Shown here piece after piece: positions 52,109 through 63,110 of a stretch of 64,000 bases of DNA. The DNA is from Chlamydomonas reinhardtii (Eukaryota; Chlorophyta; Chlorophyceae; Chlamydomonadales; Chlamydomonadaceae): NCBI RefSeq assembly GCF_000002595.2, contig NC_057019.1, forward strand, positions 2,352,362-2,416,361. The letters are read 5' to 3'. The translations under genes were made by a program, and so were the position numbers. Every line of letters starts with the position of its first letter. Positions within the stretch are counted from its first letter, which is position 1. The notes below the pieces were generated by a model. The model was given only the letters and a program-made list of their open reading frames with translations. It was not told where the DNA came from and did not search any database.

Positions 52109-55100
52109 GTGCCTGCCCAGATACCGCCCCTGGCGCCAGTGCCGCCGCCCCCTGGCCAAGGCTGGCGACACCTGGAGGCCGCGGTCGTGGCACTGGATGT
52201 GAAGCGGGTCAAGCAAGGAGCAGCCGGCGTGATGGAGGCCGCGGCGGCGGCAGTGGTGGCGGCGGCTGTAGGCACGGCAGTGGCTGTGGAGGCGGCGCCT
52301 GTGGAGGCATGCTGTGGGCCAGCAGGTACGGTGGCAACGGCGCCGAGGGCGGCGGCCCCTGCCAATGCTGGCGGCGCGGTTTTGGAAGCTGCTACTGAGC
52401 TGGCTACTGGTGATGCTCGTACTCCTGCTGGAATTGCGCCGCGGCCCAGCTACTGCTTTCGCTACTGCTTCCGGTGCGAGCCGACCAACCCCTACGACGT
52501 CAATGCAGTGCAGGTGTGTGTTGGAACCGGGTGCTGACTGGTGCCCGCTTTCGGGTCTCGTTCTTTAGCAAGTTCTGGTCCTTTTGCGCCGTGGTGCCCA
52601 CTGCCCAGGTGTGGTGGATGCGTGGGGAGCGACATGAGGCTGACGCACAGGCGGCAGCGGCGGCGGAGCCGGCGCCGGGGGGTGATGCGCTGCCGGGGGT
52701 GCAGACAAGGGACGCGTTGGCGGAGGCCCCCGTGAGTGCGGAGGTGCTGGTGGGCTACCTGCCTCGTGAGGTGGCTCAGCACTTGGCGCCACTGCTGCGG
52801 GCCGGGGCCGTGGAGGTGGCGGCAGGGGCGGCGGGGCTGCAGGTCGACTGGGCGGGGCTGGGCCGAGCTCGCAGCGGCGGCCGAGCGGCGCCGCTGCACG
52901 CGTACCTGCGGCCTCGGCAGCGGTGGCGGCGTGAGGGAGTCGGCGGCAATGGCCGCGTCGGCTGCGATAGGTCGGGCGTTGGCTGTAGCAATGGAAAGGT
53001 TGACTGTGGCAGCAGTGGCGGGTGTCAGGATGAGCCACAAGTAGCGGTGCCGGGAGCAGCAGCAGTGCACCAATCAGCTGCGTCGTACGGAGCAGTCCAG
53101 GACGAGGGCGAGGAGGACGAGGAGGGCGAGGGCGGGGACAGCGACGGCGAAGTGGGTCGGGCGCTAGATGCGGCGCTGGCGGGCGCTGCGGCGTGGCGCT
53201 GCCAGCTGCGGCGCGGCGGGCCCGGCGGCAGCAACAGCAGCGGCAGCGAGGGCGGCGCCGGTGCCGGTGCTGCCGCAGCCGCCGGCGATGGCGGGCCCGT
53301 CGAGGGCGGGTCTGGGCCGGAGGCGGGGCCGGGCTGGGGCTCGGGCGCAGAGGCGGCGCCGGGCGAGGTGCTGCGACGCAACTTCGCAATGATGGCGGCC
53401 GACGTGCAGTGAGTGCAGGCCGTATTAGTGGGTGGGGAAGTGCCCTGGAATCGAATCGGGTGCAACACAGTGGTGGGACCCAAACACGCAGCCTTTACCC
53501 TCACAGCGCCATAACCCGTCCTTCCCCTCCTGGACTGGATTTTGCACATGCTGGGCCCCATTCCCTTTTTCACAATGACGCTCTGTCTGATCCAGGTCTT
53601 CCCTACCCTTCGCGCTGCGTCTCCCGACTTCTCCATAGCTCTCAACCCCCTTGTTCGCCTGCCGCTGCCGTCTCCACAGGCGCTACGACGGCCATTTGCT
53701 GTGCGGCGAGGAGCAGGAGCTCCTGGGGCGGCTGCTGGCCCTGCCGCCGCCGCCGCAGTGTCTCTTCCTACGGCTGTTGCTGCGCCGCGGGCCCTGGTTC
53801 GCGGTGCGCGACATACAATACCCCGAGTGCGGCGGCGGTGGGGGCGGTGGCGGGACAGAGGCAGAGGCAGCGGAGGCAGGGGCAGGGGCAGGGGCAGGGG
53901 CGTCAGCTGGAGGCGGGGCAGGAGCAGCAGCAGCTGAAAAGCCGTGGACTGTGGACGCGGCGGCGGAGGCGTTGGTGGCGGCAGGGCTGGCAGAGCGGCC
54001 GCAGCCACACGACTGGCCGCAGGTGGGTGCGTGTGCGTGTTAGTTGGTGGCACAAACATGTGAAAGAGCAAACCACAAAGGAAGTACTATAGGTCTTCTG
54101 CCCCCTCTGACTGAACCTGTTGCATCTCAAAACCAAAGCCCGCCACGTTCTCACACGCCACAGCTGGCGCAGCAGCTGCTGGTGGTGGCGGACGTGCGTG
54201 CGCTGATGCTGACCTGTGCGGCGGCAGGTGGCGGTGACAGCAGCAGGCGAAGCAGTGGTGGCGGCGCCGTTGCTGCGGTGTCAACCCCAGTGCCGCCGCA
54301 CACACTGCCTCAACGGGGCTCCATCCTGGCTTTCGCCACGCGGCGGCGGACGGCAGGTGGTGGTGGCGCTGGCGTTAATGGCACCAACGGTGGCGGTAAT
54401 TGGGGTGCTGCAGTCAAAGCAGAGGAAGGCGACGTGTTGCTGTCACCGCCTTCCGCTCCTGGCACCGCCAGCGGAAGTAGGAACCCCTACCTCCCAACTC
54501 ACAAGCCGCAGCCGCAGCAGGGCCAGCAGCCAAACCAGCAGTCGTTTGCGGGTGGTGCAATGCCCTATGCAGGTCCCAGAGCTGAGGGGTACAGGGGCTC
54601 AGCGGGCAGCAGGCGCAGCATGGGTGGCAGAGGGGGCGCCAGCAGTCAACGAGTTGGCAGCGACGGCGAAGGAGCAAGTGGAGGCGGTGGTGAGGGTGGC
54701 AGCGGGGTCCGCAGCAGCAGCGGCGCAGCAAGGCACTGGAGTGCGCCGAGCCGCGGCGGCACATCCACTGGGGGCGGCGTCGCAGCTGCTACTGCTGGAG
54801 GCGGCGGCGGAGGAGGAGGAGGCAGTAGCAAGGCGGCGGTCATTGCGACACTGCGGCAGCGCTACGCGAATGACGACGACATGAGCCGGCGGGTAAGGCC
54901 GTGCGTTTCTCCTCCCCCGGCTGCCTTCAATTCCTGCCTGGATCAGGTCTGGGCCCACGCCCTGCAGGTGTCAACCACCGCATGTGCCCCCTCCCACGCA
55001 CACGCGTGCACTCCCCTCAGGTGTCTTCCCTGACCGGCCCCTGCCTGCGCCTGGCCCCCGCCGCGCTGCTGCTGGTGTCGCGGCTGCAGCGGCTGTACTT

Positions 55101-57874
55101 TCTGGCGGAGGGGCCCGCGGCGGACCTGGGCAGGTGGGGCGAGGGGGGTGAGGGGGATAGCCGCCCGTGCAGAAGGCAGGGGAGTCCACTGCGACCCCAA
55201 GGCCCACTGTGCGCTGCCCTGCAAACTGCAGTGTTCAGTACCGATGCCATATGCCACCGCTTGTCCAGACGCTCCTCTCGTCCCTCCCATATAAACCCCA
55301 CCGTCGACCATTTCCTTAACAAATCCTGAATGTATAACCCCCCTGTCTACTTCGCTACCCTTCTCTGTACCGATCTTTGAACGCACACACACACCCCGCC
55401 GCCGCACACTCGCACACCCGCCCCTCGCAGGTTCCTGGCCGCCGACCGCGGAGTGATCCGCTACCCGGCCTACACGGTGCGCCGCAGCGGCTCGGCCTTT
55501 GGCAGCAGGCAGCAGCTGCTGGACTACGAGGCAGCGCTGAGGGCGGCGGCAGAGGTGTGCGCTGAGGAGTGAGGGGGGCCGGAGGCCGGGGCCCGGGGCC
55601 CGGGGGCAGGGGACAGGGGGCGCGTTCGGGGGCGTGCACGGCAAAAGCGTGAGCACTGTAATCTCATGAATTAGGCACAAACCTGCACCCGCACCCCACA
55701 TGTCGCTGCCTGCTGTCCCAACCATCTGCAGCTGGACGCGGCGCTGGAGGCGGGGGATGAGGCGGCGGCGGAGAGGGCGCTGGAGCTCGCACTGGCGGCG
55801 GTGCGGGCGGGTGCACACCGGCAGGTGGGTGGACCGTGGGCAACACACCTTGTGCAGTGGGCAGGTGCCTGGGCCTGGGATCCATGCAGCCTGGGCTCTT
55901 GGCAGGTGCAAAGCCACGTGCACAGAGGGATTGGTGCAGGAACGGCCTTTGCTCTTATGCCGTAAGTGGCTAGGAACTTGGGAAGCCAGCGTGGGGCCTT
56001 CAACCGTAGCCGGCGCGCCCCCTCCGTGTGGTTCCCACAGGTGCATTGGTGTGGAGACGCCACCATACCCGTACGCGCCGTGCCTGGCCCCTGGCCCTGG
56101 CTGGCTGCCCACGAGCACGGCGGGGCGGAGGCCGCCGCCGCCGCCGCTGATGTCGGCCTTTGCGCGGGAGCCGCTGGCGCCGCCAGTGCCACTGCTGCTG
56201 CTGTCGCCGCAGTGGCGGCGGCGGGAGCGGCCAGCAGGGGCTCAGCTGGCGGCGCCGCCGGCACAGCGCCGCGGCATGCGGAGTCGCCGCAGCGCCACCG
56301 GCGCGCCAGCTGTGCAGGCGGGGTCGGCGGTGCTGGCGTCGGTGCTGGCGGCGGCTCGCGGGCTGAGGCGATGGACCTCACCTTCAGCAGTAGCGACAGC
56401 AGCGAAGAAGGCAAGGATGACACCGATGATGAGGCTGGCAGAGACGGCGATAGCGATGACCTTATGCTTGGGGAAGCAGGGTCGGGGGCAGAGGCGCAGT
56501 GCACGGCAACCGGTGGGCTCCCAGCAGCAGTTGGCTTCAAGCAGGAGGTCGAGGGGGCCGAGGCGGAGGATGCCAGGCTAGGGAGCGACTTCGGATTCGT
56601 CACTGACGCAGGCGGCGCCGCGGGTGCGACCGCGGGCGCAGCGGGCAGCCCAGGGCCGCAGCAGGAGCAGGAGGAGGTGGATGCGGAGGAGGGCTGGGGC
56701 CTGGACCCGCCTGCAGATGTGCATGCGGACGACGGCCTGTGGGGCACGGAGCCGGAGCTGGAGGCACATCCGGAGCAAGGACTGGAGGCAGAGCCGGAGC
56801 CGGACCTGGAGCAGAGTCCAGGGTTGGGAACAGGAGGTCGCAGCGACGGCAACGGCCCAGGCGCCGATGGGGAGACGGAGGCGGGTGATATCGACATTGC
56901 CTACGGCGACGAGGAGGAGCACATGGCTGGCTTGGGCCACAGCGGGGACTGCGCGGGCGATGTGGCTGGGCTGGGCGGTGACAGTGGCGGGGAAGCGGCT
57001 GCACGCGGCGGCAGTGCACCCGCCGCGGCCGCCGCCTTGCCAGCTGCCGATGCTGCCACTGACACGCCAGCGGCCGTGCAGCCCGCCGCTGATCCTCCTC
57101 AGTCCGCCACCGGTGTCACCGCCAACGCCGCGGCCACCGCGGACGCGCCGCCCGCGCCGCCTCAGCAGTTCCTGGCGCGCTTCTGTGCGGCGTGGGTTTA
57201 CGCCAGCATGGGCACCGTAGGTGAGCGGGGCCGCAGCATGGGTAAATGGGTGTCTGTCTTGGGGGCACGGCTTGGGATGGCGCGGCTGCGTGTCGGGGGG
57301 CGGGCTAGTTGGACATAGGCGGGCTAGCTACGGGGCCTCCGAATGTAGCCAGCCATCCGATTTATTTTTGAGCCCTCTTCCCAACCAACCCTGTACACCC
57401 CCTCCCCTCCCCGCGCAGCCGTATCGCTGCTGGAGCGACAGCGGCGCTACGGCCCCGCCGCCTGCCTGCTGCGGGCGCTGCTGCAGGGCCGCTGCTGCCC
57501 GGGCCGGCGCGGCGAGTGGTGGCTGCGGCTGTCCTTGGACCTGCAGCACCTGGGCCGAGAGGAGGAGAGCCTGCAGGTGGGGAGGGAAGGGAGGACTGGT
57601 GGTGGTGGGGGGGGCTACATAAAATGGGGTATGTCCGTATGTGCATGGCGGCGAAACCGGGCACTGCCATGCACAGTGGGGTGGTGATTGGCGCCGTGCC
57701 CGGCACAGTGGGTACCGGGGCGGGCGCGGAAGACCAGCCAGCAGCCACGACGGCAAAGCCGGCGGCGGCCGCGGCGCAGCAGGCAAAGACGGAGGGTGAG
57801 GCGGCGAGCCCGGTGCCAGATCGGGATGAAATCGTGGCGCGGCTGGCGCACCTGGAGGGTTTTCAGCTTCGGCT

Positions 57875-57909
<35 letters not shown>

Positions 57910-60900
57910 CGGAGGCGGCGGCGACCGGCGGCGAAAGCGGTGTGGAGAAGGCACACCTGGAGCAGCTGGCGGCTTTCTTAGTTTACAAGATGTCAGTCAT
58001 TGCCGGCCACGTCCTGCCCGCGGGGCTGCCCCATGCGGCGGCCTACCGGGCCATGCACCAGGTCTTCTCATCGGAGGCCTGGGAAGGGGTCCGCTCTGTC
58101 AAGGGACTACCTCACCGGGGCTACCACGTGGCGAAACAGTCGCGCTGCCGGGAGAAACTGCAGCCGCATATGCGAGCTTTTTTGGGGGGGGGAGGGGGGG
58201 CAGGAGGAGGAGTGAGGGGGGCGGGGGCTACATAAGGTGTGGTATGTGCCCAAGCCGAATGCAGGAGTGAGCGGCGCAGCAATGGAGTGGGCACAGCACC
58301 AGAACACGGTTTTCGAACGGCGACACGCACACGCGCACACGCACCCACGCGCATCAGCCGCTCCCTGGTCCCCGCTCCTCATCTACGGTAGTAGATCACG
58401 ATCACGCCGCGCCTCCTCCCCCTCAGGTGGCAGAGGCCTCCCTGTCCGACCCCTGGGTCCGCCACGGCGACCGCCTGGCCCTGCAGCGCCGCGTGCTGCG
58501 CCTGGGCCGCCCGCCGCGGCGCTGGAAGAAGCCGGCCTGGGCGGCGGCGGCGCTGGCGGAGCCGCGGGAGGTGGTGGTCAGCGCGCAGCTGATCAAGGGA
58601 GCCACGGGTGCGTGGTTGCGGGTGGGGAACGGCATGGGCGTTTTGGAAGAAGAAACGGAAGGGTTTGGGGAGTCCTGCCGACAATGGGTGAGGTGACTGT
58701 GCGGGCTTGGCCCCATTGGCACTCAGCCGCTGTGTAACTCACGTCCCTTTGCTGTGTCTGCCCACCTGACTGCCTGCCCCGCCGCAAGCAGGATACAAGA
58801 GCCGCTTCATTGCGCCCGCGGCTGAACCCGGCACTGCCGCCGCCGCCACCACCGCCCCCAGGGCGGCCTGCGGCCCGGCCGACCCGGCACAGCCGCAGGC
58901 CCCAGTGCAGTGGAAGCCGCCACACCGCTCCTCCAGCCCCAGCCCCCAGCGAGGCCTGGAGCCGCCTGTTGCGGGCGGAGCTGCCGTTGCAGCCGATGTG
59001 AGTACAGGCGCCGCATTGTTGCCTGCCCACCAGTCTGAGGGGCCGTGAACTGCACACGGCCGACGGATAGCCCATACAGCAGCCCAGTTCCCATCCCAGA
59101 TGGCCCACTGTGCCCCGCAAGACTTTGCCTCACCCCTCCGCACACAGATTCACACGCGCGCGCACGGTTTCCGCCCTGCTGCTGCTCCTGCCGCCGCCCC
59201 GTATGGCTCCCCACCCCCTGCTATCTGTTTAGCTACACTTGTCTGTACCAATGCTTGCAACCCCCCTTCTTAGATAATCATGAATGTATTAATCCCCCCT
59301 TCCTTTACTAATCATGAATGTAACCCCCACCCCCTCAGCCTCAGCAGCCGGTGGCCACGGTGGGCGTGGAGGACCTGGCGCTGCACCACTACGCCAGCGC
59401 GCCGGGCGGCGGCTGGCGCGGCGTGCACAGTGAGGGCGGCGTGTGGGGCTGCCTGTGGGCGCTGCTGATGTGGGACGTGCTGTTCACGGACGTGCCCGAG
59501 GTGTTCAGGTGGGAAGTGGCGGGGGGGGGGGTTACATTCATGACTAGTTAAGGAAGTGGTAGACGGTATACCATCTTGCGGAACATCAAGCAAGGGGGGA
59601 GGAGGTTATAAGTACCAGCCCAAACTAAACCAAACAAAGTGAAGGTAGGGCGGTGATGGGTGGAGGGGGGTCGGGGGTATGCTGCTGCTGCTGGGAAGGG
59701 AGGGCCAGGGAATTGAAAGTCAGTCGGATAGGTGCATCGAGAGAGGTGGGCTTGGCTCGTCGTTGCCATTGCTGCACTTAAGCCAGTTGTCTGGTCCGCC
59801 TGCAGGCGCTGTACTCCCCGCCGTGTGCCGCCACGTATCGCCATGCGCCCTCAGCTACACACACACATGCACACACAGTCGTTGCGCAATGTTTTCCTTG
59901 TGCTCTTTAACACACACACACACATACACAATCACACGGACGTACCCACCTGCACCACCCCGCACCGCTCACCCTCAGGCATCCCTTCCAGACCGCACCC
60001 CTGGACCTCGACTCAGACGCCTTCTACCCCGCGCGCCGGGCCGCAGTGGACGCCCGCTTGCAGGTGCGCCCGGTGTGTACCAGTACGTGTACGGGTGCGC
60101 GTGCGGGCGCGCGTGCGGTTGCTTGCGTGCGCGTATACGCGCAATGTGCATGCTCGTGCTTGGCTGCTGGTGCAGTATACCGCCTGGTGTGCTCAACGCT
60201 TGAGTGCGTGCTGAATGGTTCTGACGTGCATGCGACTAGGGTGCTGGATGGGAAGAGCTTCGTGATTGATCAACAGGGTGCTGTGTGTACCTCTGTGTGT
60301 GTATGCGCGTGTGCGTATGTGCTGGTGAATGTGTTTGCGGCTGCAGGCCATCGCTGGCGGCGCCGCACCCGAGCTGCTGCGGGCTGCCTGGCGGTCCCAC
60401 TGCGGCGTGTGGTGCCGCGGCGTCAACTGGGGCCGGCTTCCCCTGGAGGACCTGGTGGACATCGCAAGGTGCGTGGGCGCGCGTGTAAACGCGCGCGTCT
60501 GCGTGTAAATGGCTTGGGGTTACACTCATGACCAATCAAGCCAAAATGAAGTTGTAGCCAGGCACAGGGGAGGGGTTGTTTCTTTCCAGTAAGCCATCAG
60601 CAGAGTCGCATGACCCGGTCCATAGGGCGGAGCACTACTCAGGTTTACTGCAGTCCCAAACCCAGGCTAGCCGAAAATCAGTATTCGCTGGAAAAGCAGG
60701 CGGGCAGACAGTCCAAGTAGTACCAAACGAGCAAAAGCACGCATGCTACCGTGGGTTTGTCATCATCAAGCGCACGGCGGCACGCTCGACTTCCTGCACC
60801 CATGCACCTCAGCCCGGGCTGCCAAACCCGGCCCCGCCCCCGCCTTTAACTCTTCATGCCCTGACTGCAGGTGTGTGGGCGGCCTGGGTCTGTCGGTGGT

Positions 60901-61640
60901 GTGCCGGCTGCTGAGTGAGGACTCGGGCGGCTGGCGCGGCGGCATGCCCGACCTGCTGCTGTGGCGCCCGGAGCGCGGGGACGCACTGGTGTCGGAGGTC
61001 AAGGTGAGGCGGCGGCTGGCAGGAGGATACCCCAGCCCGTGGCTGGCGCAGGTTGGCGCGGTGCAAGGAGTGGGCCCGTTGTGGTGTACGTGCGTGTGTT
61101 TTGTGTGTGGCTGCGTGTGCTTGCTTGTGCCAGGGCATAAGACTCACCAGACAATCATGCTTCAAGTTAGAAAGCGCAGGGGTGTATCAAGTGGCCCGGC
61201 GGGGGCCGTCCTCTGCCCCGCTCTCTTGCCTTGATGCGCCGTACTTGACCGTACCTCGCTGTCCCGCACATGCCGTATATGCACAGGGCCCTCGCGATCG
61301 GCTCAGCGACCAGCAGCGTGCTTGGATGGCAGCACTGGCGGCGGCGGAGGTGCGCGTGGAGGTGCTGCGGGTAGTGGAGGCGCCGCCGGTAGGAGCAGCT
61401 AGAGCTGCAGGCGGGAGGCGACATTTGCCTGGGCGCGGCCGCAGCGCTGTGGCCGTGCCGGTGGCCGGAACGAGTGGGGCGGGCACAAGTGGAGGGAACG
61501 GCGCTGCAGCCACAGCGGCGGTGGGCCGCCGCGGCGGCATGCGCAGCAGGGGAGGTAGGAGTGGTGTGGCAGCAGCTGCTGCTGGAGCGGGTGAGGCGGT
61601 TGACATGGTTGACTTGTTAGCTAGCAGTGATGGTGACTAA
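52109..61640 (+). CDS. FAN1: FAN1-type structure-specific nuclease (HIRAN, SAP-like, VRR-NUC), at least 16 exons
   Basis: Homologue of FANCD2/FANCI-associated nuclease 1, a 5' flap endo/exonuclease of interstrand crosslink repair. Exons: to 52513, 52609-53408, 53680-54022, 54164-54892, 55021-55133, 55431-55554, 55732-55824, 56041-57220, 57419-57576, 58427-58607, 58792-58997, 59339-59508, 59979-60063, 60347-60468, 60871-61003 and 61287-61640; all phases agree and give about 1,600 residues from the second exon on (human 1017). A HIRAN domain spans the first two (EPTNPYDVNAVQV, VGYLPREVAQHLAPLL). RYDGHLLCGEEQELLGRLLA, then CLFLRLLLRRGPWF, is the SAP-like region. VEDLALHHYASAPGGGWRGV and PLDLDSDAFYPARR are in the middle domain. 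The VRR-NUC site is GGMPDLLLW...SEVKGPRDRLSDQQRAWM with Asp, Glu, Lys and Gln intact. Large Gly/Ala/Glu inserts explain the size. The true N-terminus is unresolved, and the exon at 56041 begins with residues that do not match the family. Confidence 0.9.
57609..58250 (+). mobile_element. Retroelement-like ORF fragment in a FAN1 intron, family unassigned
   Basis: Lies in the intron between 57577 and 58426. It is framed by a direct repeat of GGGGGCTACATAA...GTATGT at both ends. Inside is a coding-like stretch with a Gln tract and blocks such as HLEQLAAFLVYKMSVIAGHV, LPHAAAYRAMHQVFSSEAWE and HVAKQSRCREKLQPHMR. The last block overlaps the DNA of repeat R1 (6903-7138). It looks like a partial fossil; a DIRS/TOC-type origin is a guess. 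Short enough to be non-autonomous; age unknown, probably not ancient given the open frame. Confidence 0.45.
57876..57909 (+). repeat. (CAG)n tract inside a FAN1 intron
   Basis: About eleven CAG units within the intronic ORF fragment. Confidence 0.85.
59265..59338 (+). repeat. Duplicated intron-end motif ATCATGAATGTA
   Basis: Two near copies, TAATCATGAATGTATTAATC and ACTAATCATGAATGTAACCC, in tandem. The second runs straight into the polypyrimidine tract and acceptor of a FAN1 intron. The same motif precedes the last acceptor of the shikimate kinase-like gene (14326-14357), and its reverse complement lies shortly after donors at 12836 and 59531. Confidence 0.75.
59877..59935 (-). repeat. (AC)n tract with conserved flank, FAN1 intron copy
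   Basis: CAGTCGTTGCGCAATGTTTT, then CCTTGTGCTCTTTAACACAC, the reverse complement of the flank found beside the (GT)n tracts at 9339 and 9687. The dinucleotide run here is short. Confidence 0.85.
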
Positions 61641-63110
61641 TGGGATGGGAGCTAGTGTGAACCGTGGACCGTCCAGCGCAATGCCTGATCCATGCTGTAA
61701 AACGCATGCATCTATGTCGTTATCGCCCGTGTGTCGTGTGTGCGCCACATGTGGGCCACAGACGTCTAGCACGGGCCCGGCTGCCTGCCACTGCCTCCCT
61801 GCCTGCGCGGCTGTGCCTCCCCCTGTCCGTGGCCCTGCCCGCCCTACCTGTGCCTCGCCCTGCCTCCCTGCATGTGCCCTCCCCTTCTCCACTGGGGCAT
61901 CCTCCGGCTGTCCGGTTGTCATAATCACCGCCGGGGCTCAGCCCTGGCTCAGCCCTTTTTCCAGCTGTAGAAAGCGCCCGGTGCCTCAGGGCCCCAAGTA
62001 TGTTCTGTCTCTATGCTACAAGGACAGGAATCGCGTGCTCACCGTGGTGGTGCCACCTGATCGGGTTGGCCTGTTACGCTGACAGCTGGGACTGTATCTG
62101 GTTGGCGCTGCTTGGGCCTCCCTACGACACATACTGATGTGCTGGGGCATCTGTCGTGCACTCATACTTGCGCGACGTGATGGCGCAGCTGTATTTGGCA
62201 GCACAACTGTAGCATTATGCATATGACCGCCAATGTCGCCTAAATGCTGCCGGAGGCCGACCGAGTTATATCGCGGTTGCCGGCTTGTCCGTGTGACAGG
62301 AGGGGAGGGGGTGCGCGGGCGTGCCCGAATGCTCCTTGTTATTGATGCATTCTTGTATTAAACGCAATGAGATTTTTCCTCCGATATACATGTCACATTC
62401 AAAATCGCGCTTTGGAAATCGACCCCGCATGTAGGGGTCGCTCGAGGCCGAGTCGGACAGCAACAGTCTTGTGTCCAAAGGAGGTAGAGGAAGTGCTTCC
62501 AATAACCATAGTAACGCAATCGACAGAACGACAACTGCGGCACGCTACTGCCACGGCCTGCGTCGATCGATTGCTCACATACAAACAGCTTTGACAGAGC
62601 ACGCCGGTTAACCATATTCCTTCATGTCTCCATTACTTGAAATGTCTGGTGCGTGAGTTAAGAGCTCAAGTCGACCCGCCAAGGTCGCTTGCAGTGGAGC
62701 GACCAGCATGAGGACAACCTACCAACACACGCGGCGGCAGCCACACCCCTCGCAGCACCGTTCGATTGTTTGGACGCTTCTGGCATATCTACCGCAGGTG
62801 CGCGCCGCGCACGCCAGCCCTCGCTGCTAGCGGTCATATCACCGGCCTAGCCCACGCACCTTGGGGACACGACACCTTGGCCTGCCTGCTCAGTCGTCTC
62901 GAGGATCGGGGAACTGCGTCTATCAGGGCTTTGATGCAATTTGGTTGGGCTTGGTCAGGAGATCTCGACCCTTGGCAGGCATAAGTGCACCAGGAACCAT
63001 GGCTGGCGGTCGTGTCAGACAGGTCTTTGCACGGGCACGCGTGATGTGTAGCGCCTGGCAACAGCCGCTGCCTGCCCAGGAGCCGAGGCGCCCCTTACCA
63101 TGGCGCCTTT
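61641..63110. other. Spacer after FAN1
   Basis: FAN1 3' flank, with TGTAA at 61696-61700 (56 bp after the stop, rather close). An ATG at 62708 opens a 30-codon frame ending at a possible donor (CCGCAG|GTGCGC), which could be a first exon of the next gene, but its phase does not fit the exon I see. No other gene supported. Confidence 0.4.

Noticed and set aside
52565-53389. A 274-codon open frame on the minus strand over a FAN1 exon
   Set aside because: It is a shadow of GC-rich coding DNA, rich in Arg and Pro; the plus strand carries the HIRAN domain and correct splice phases.
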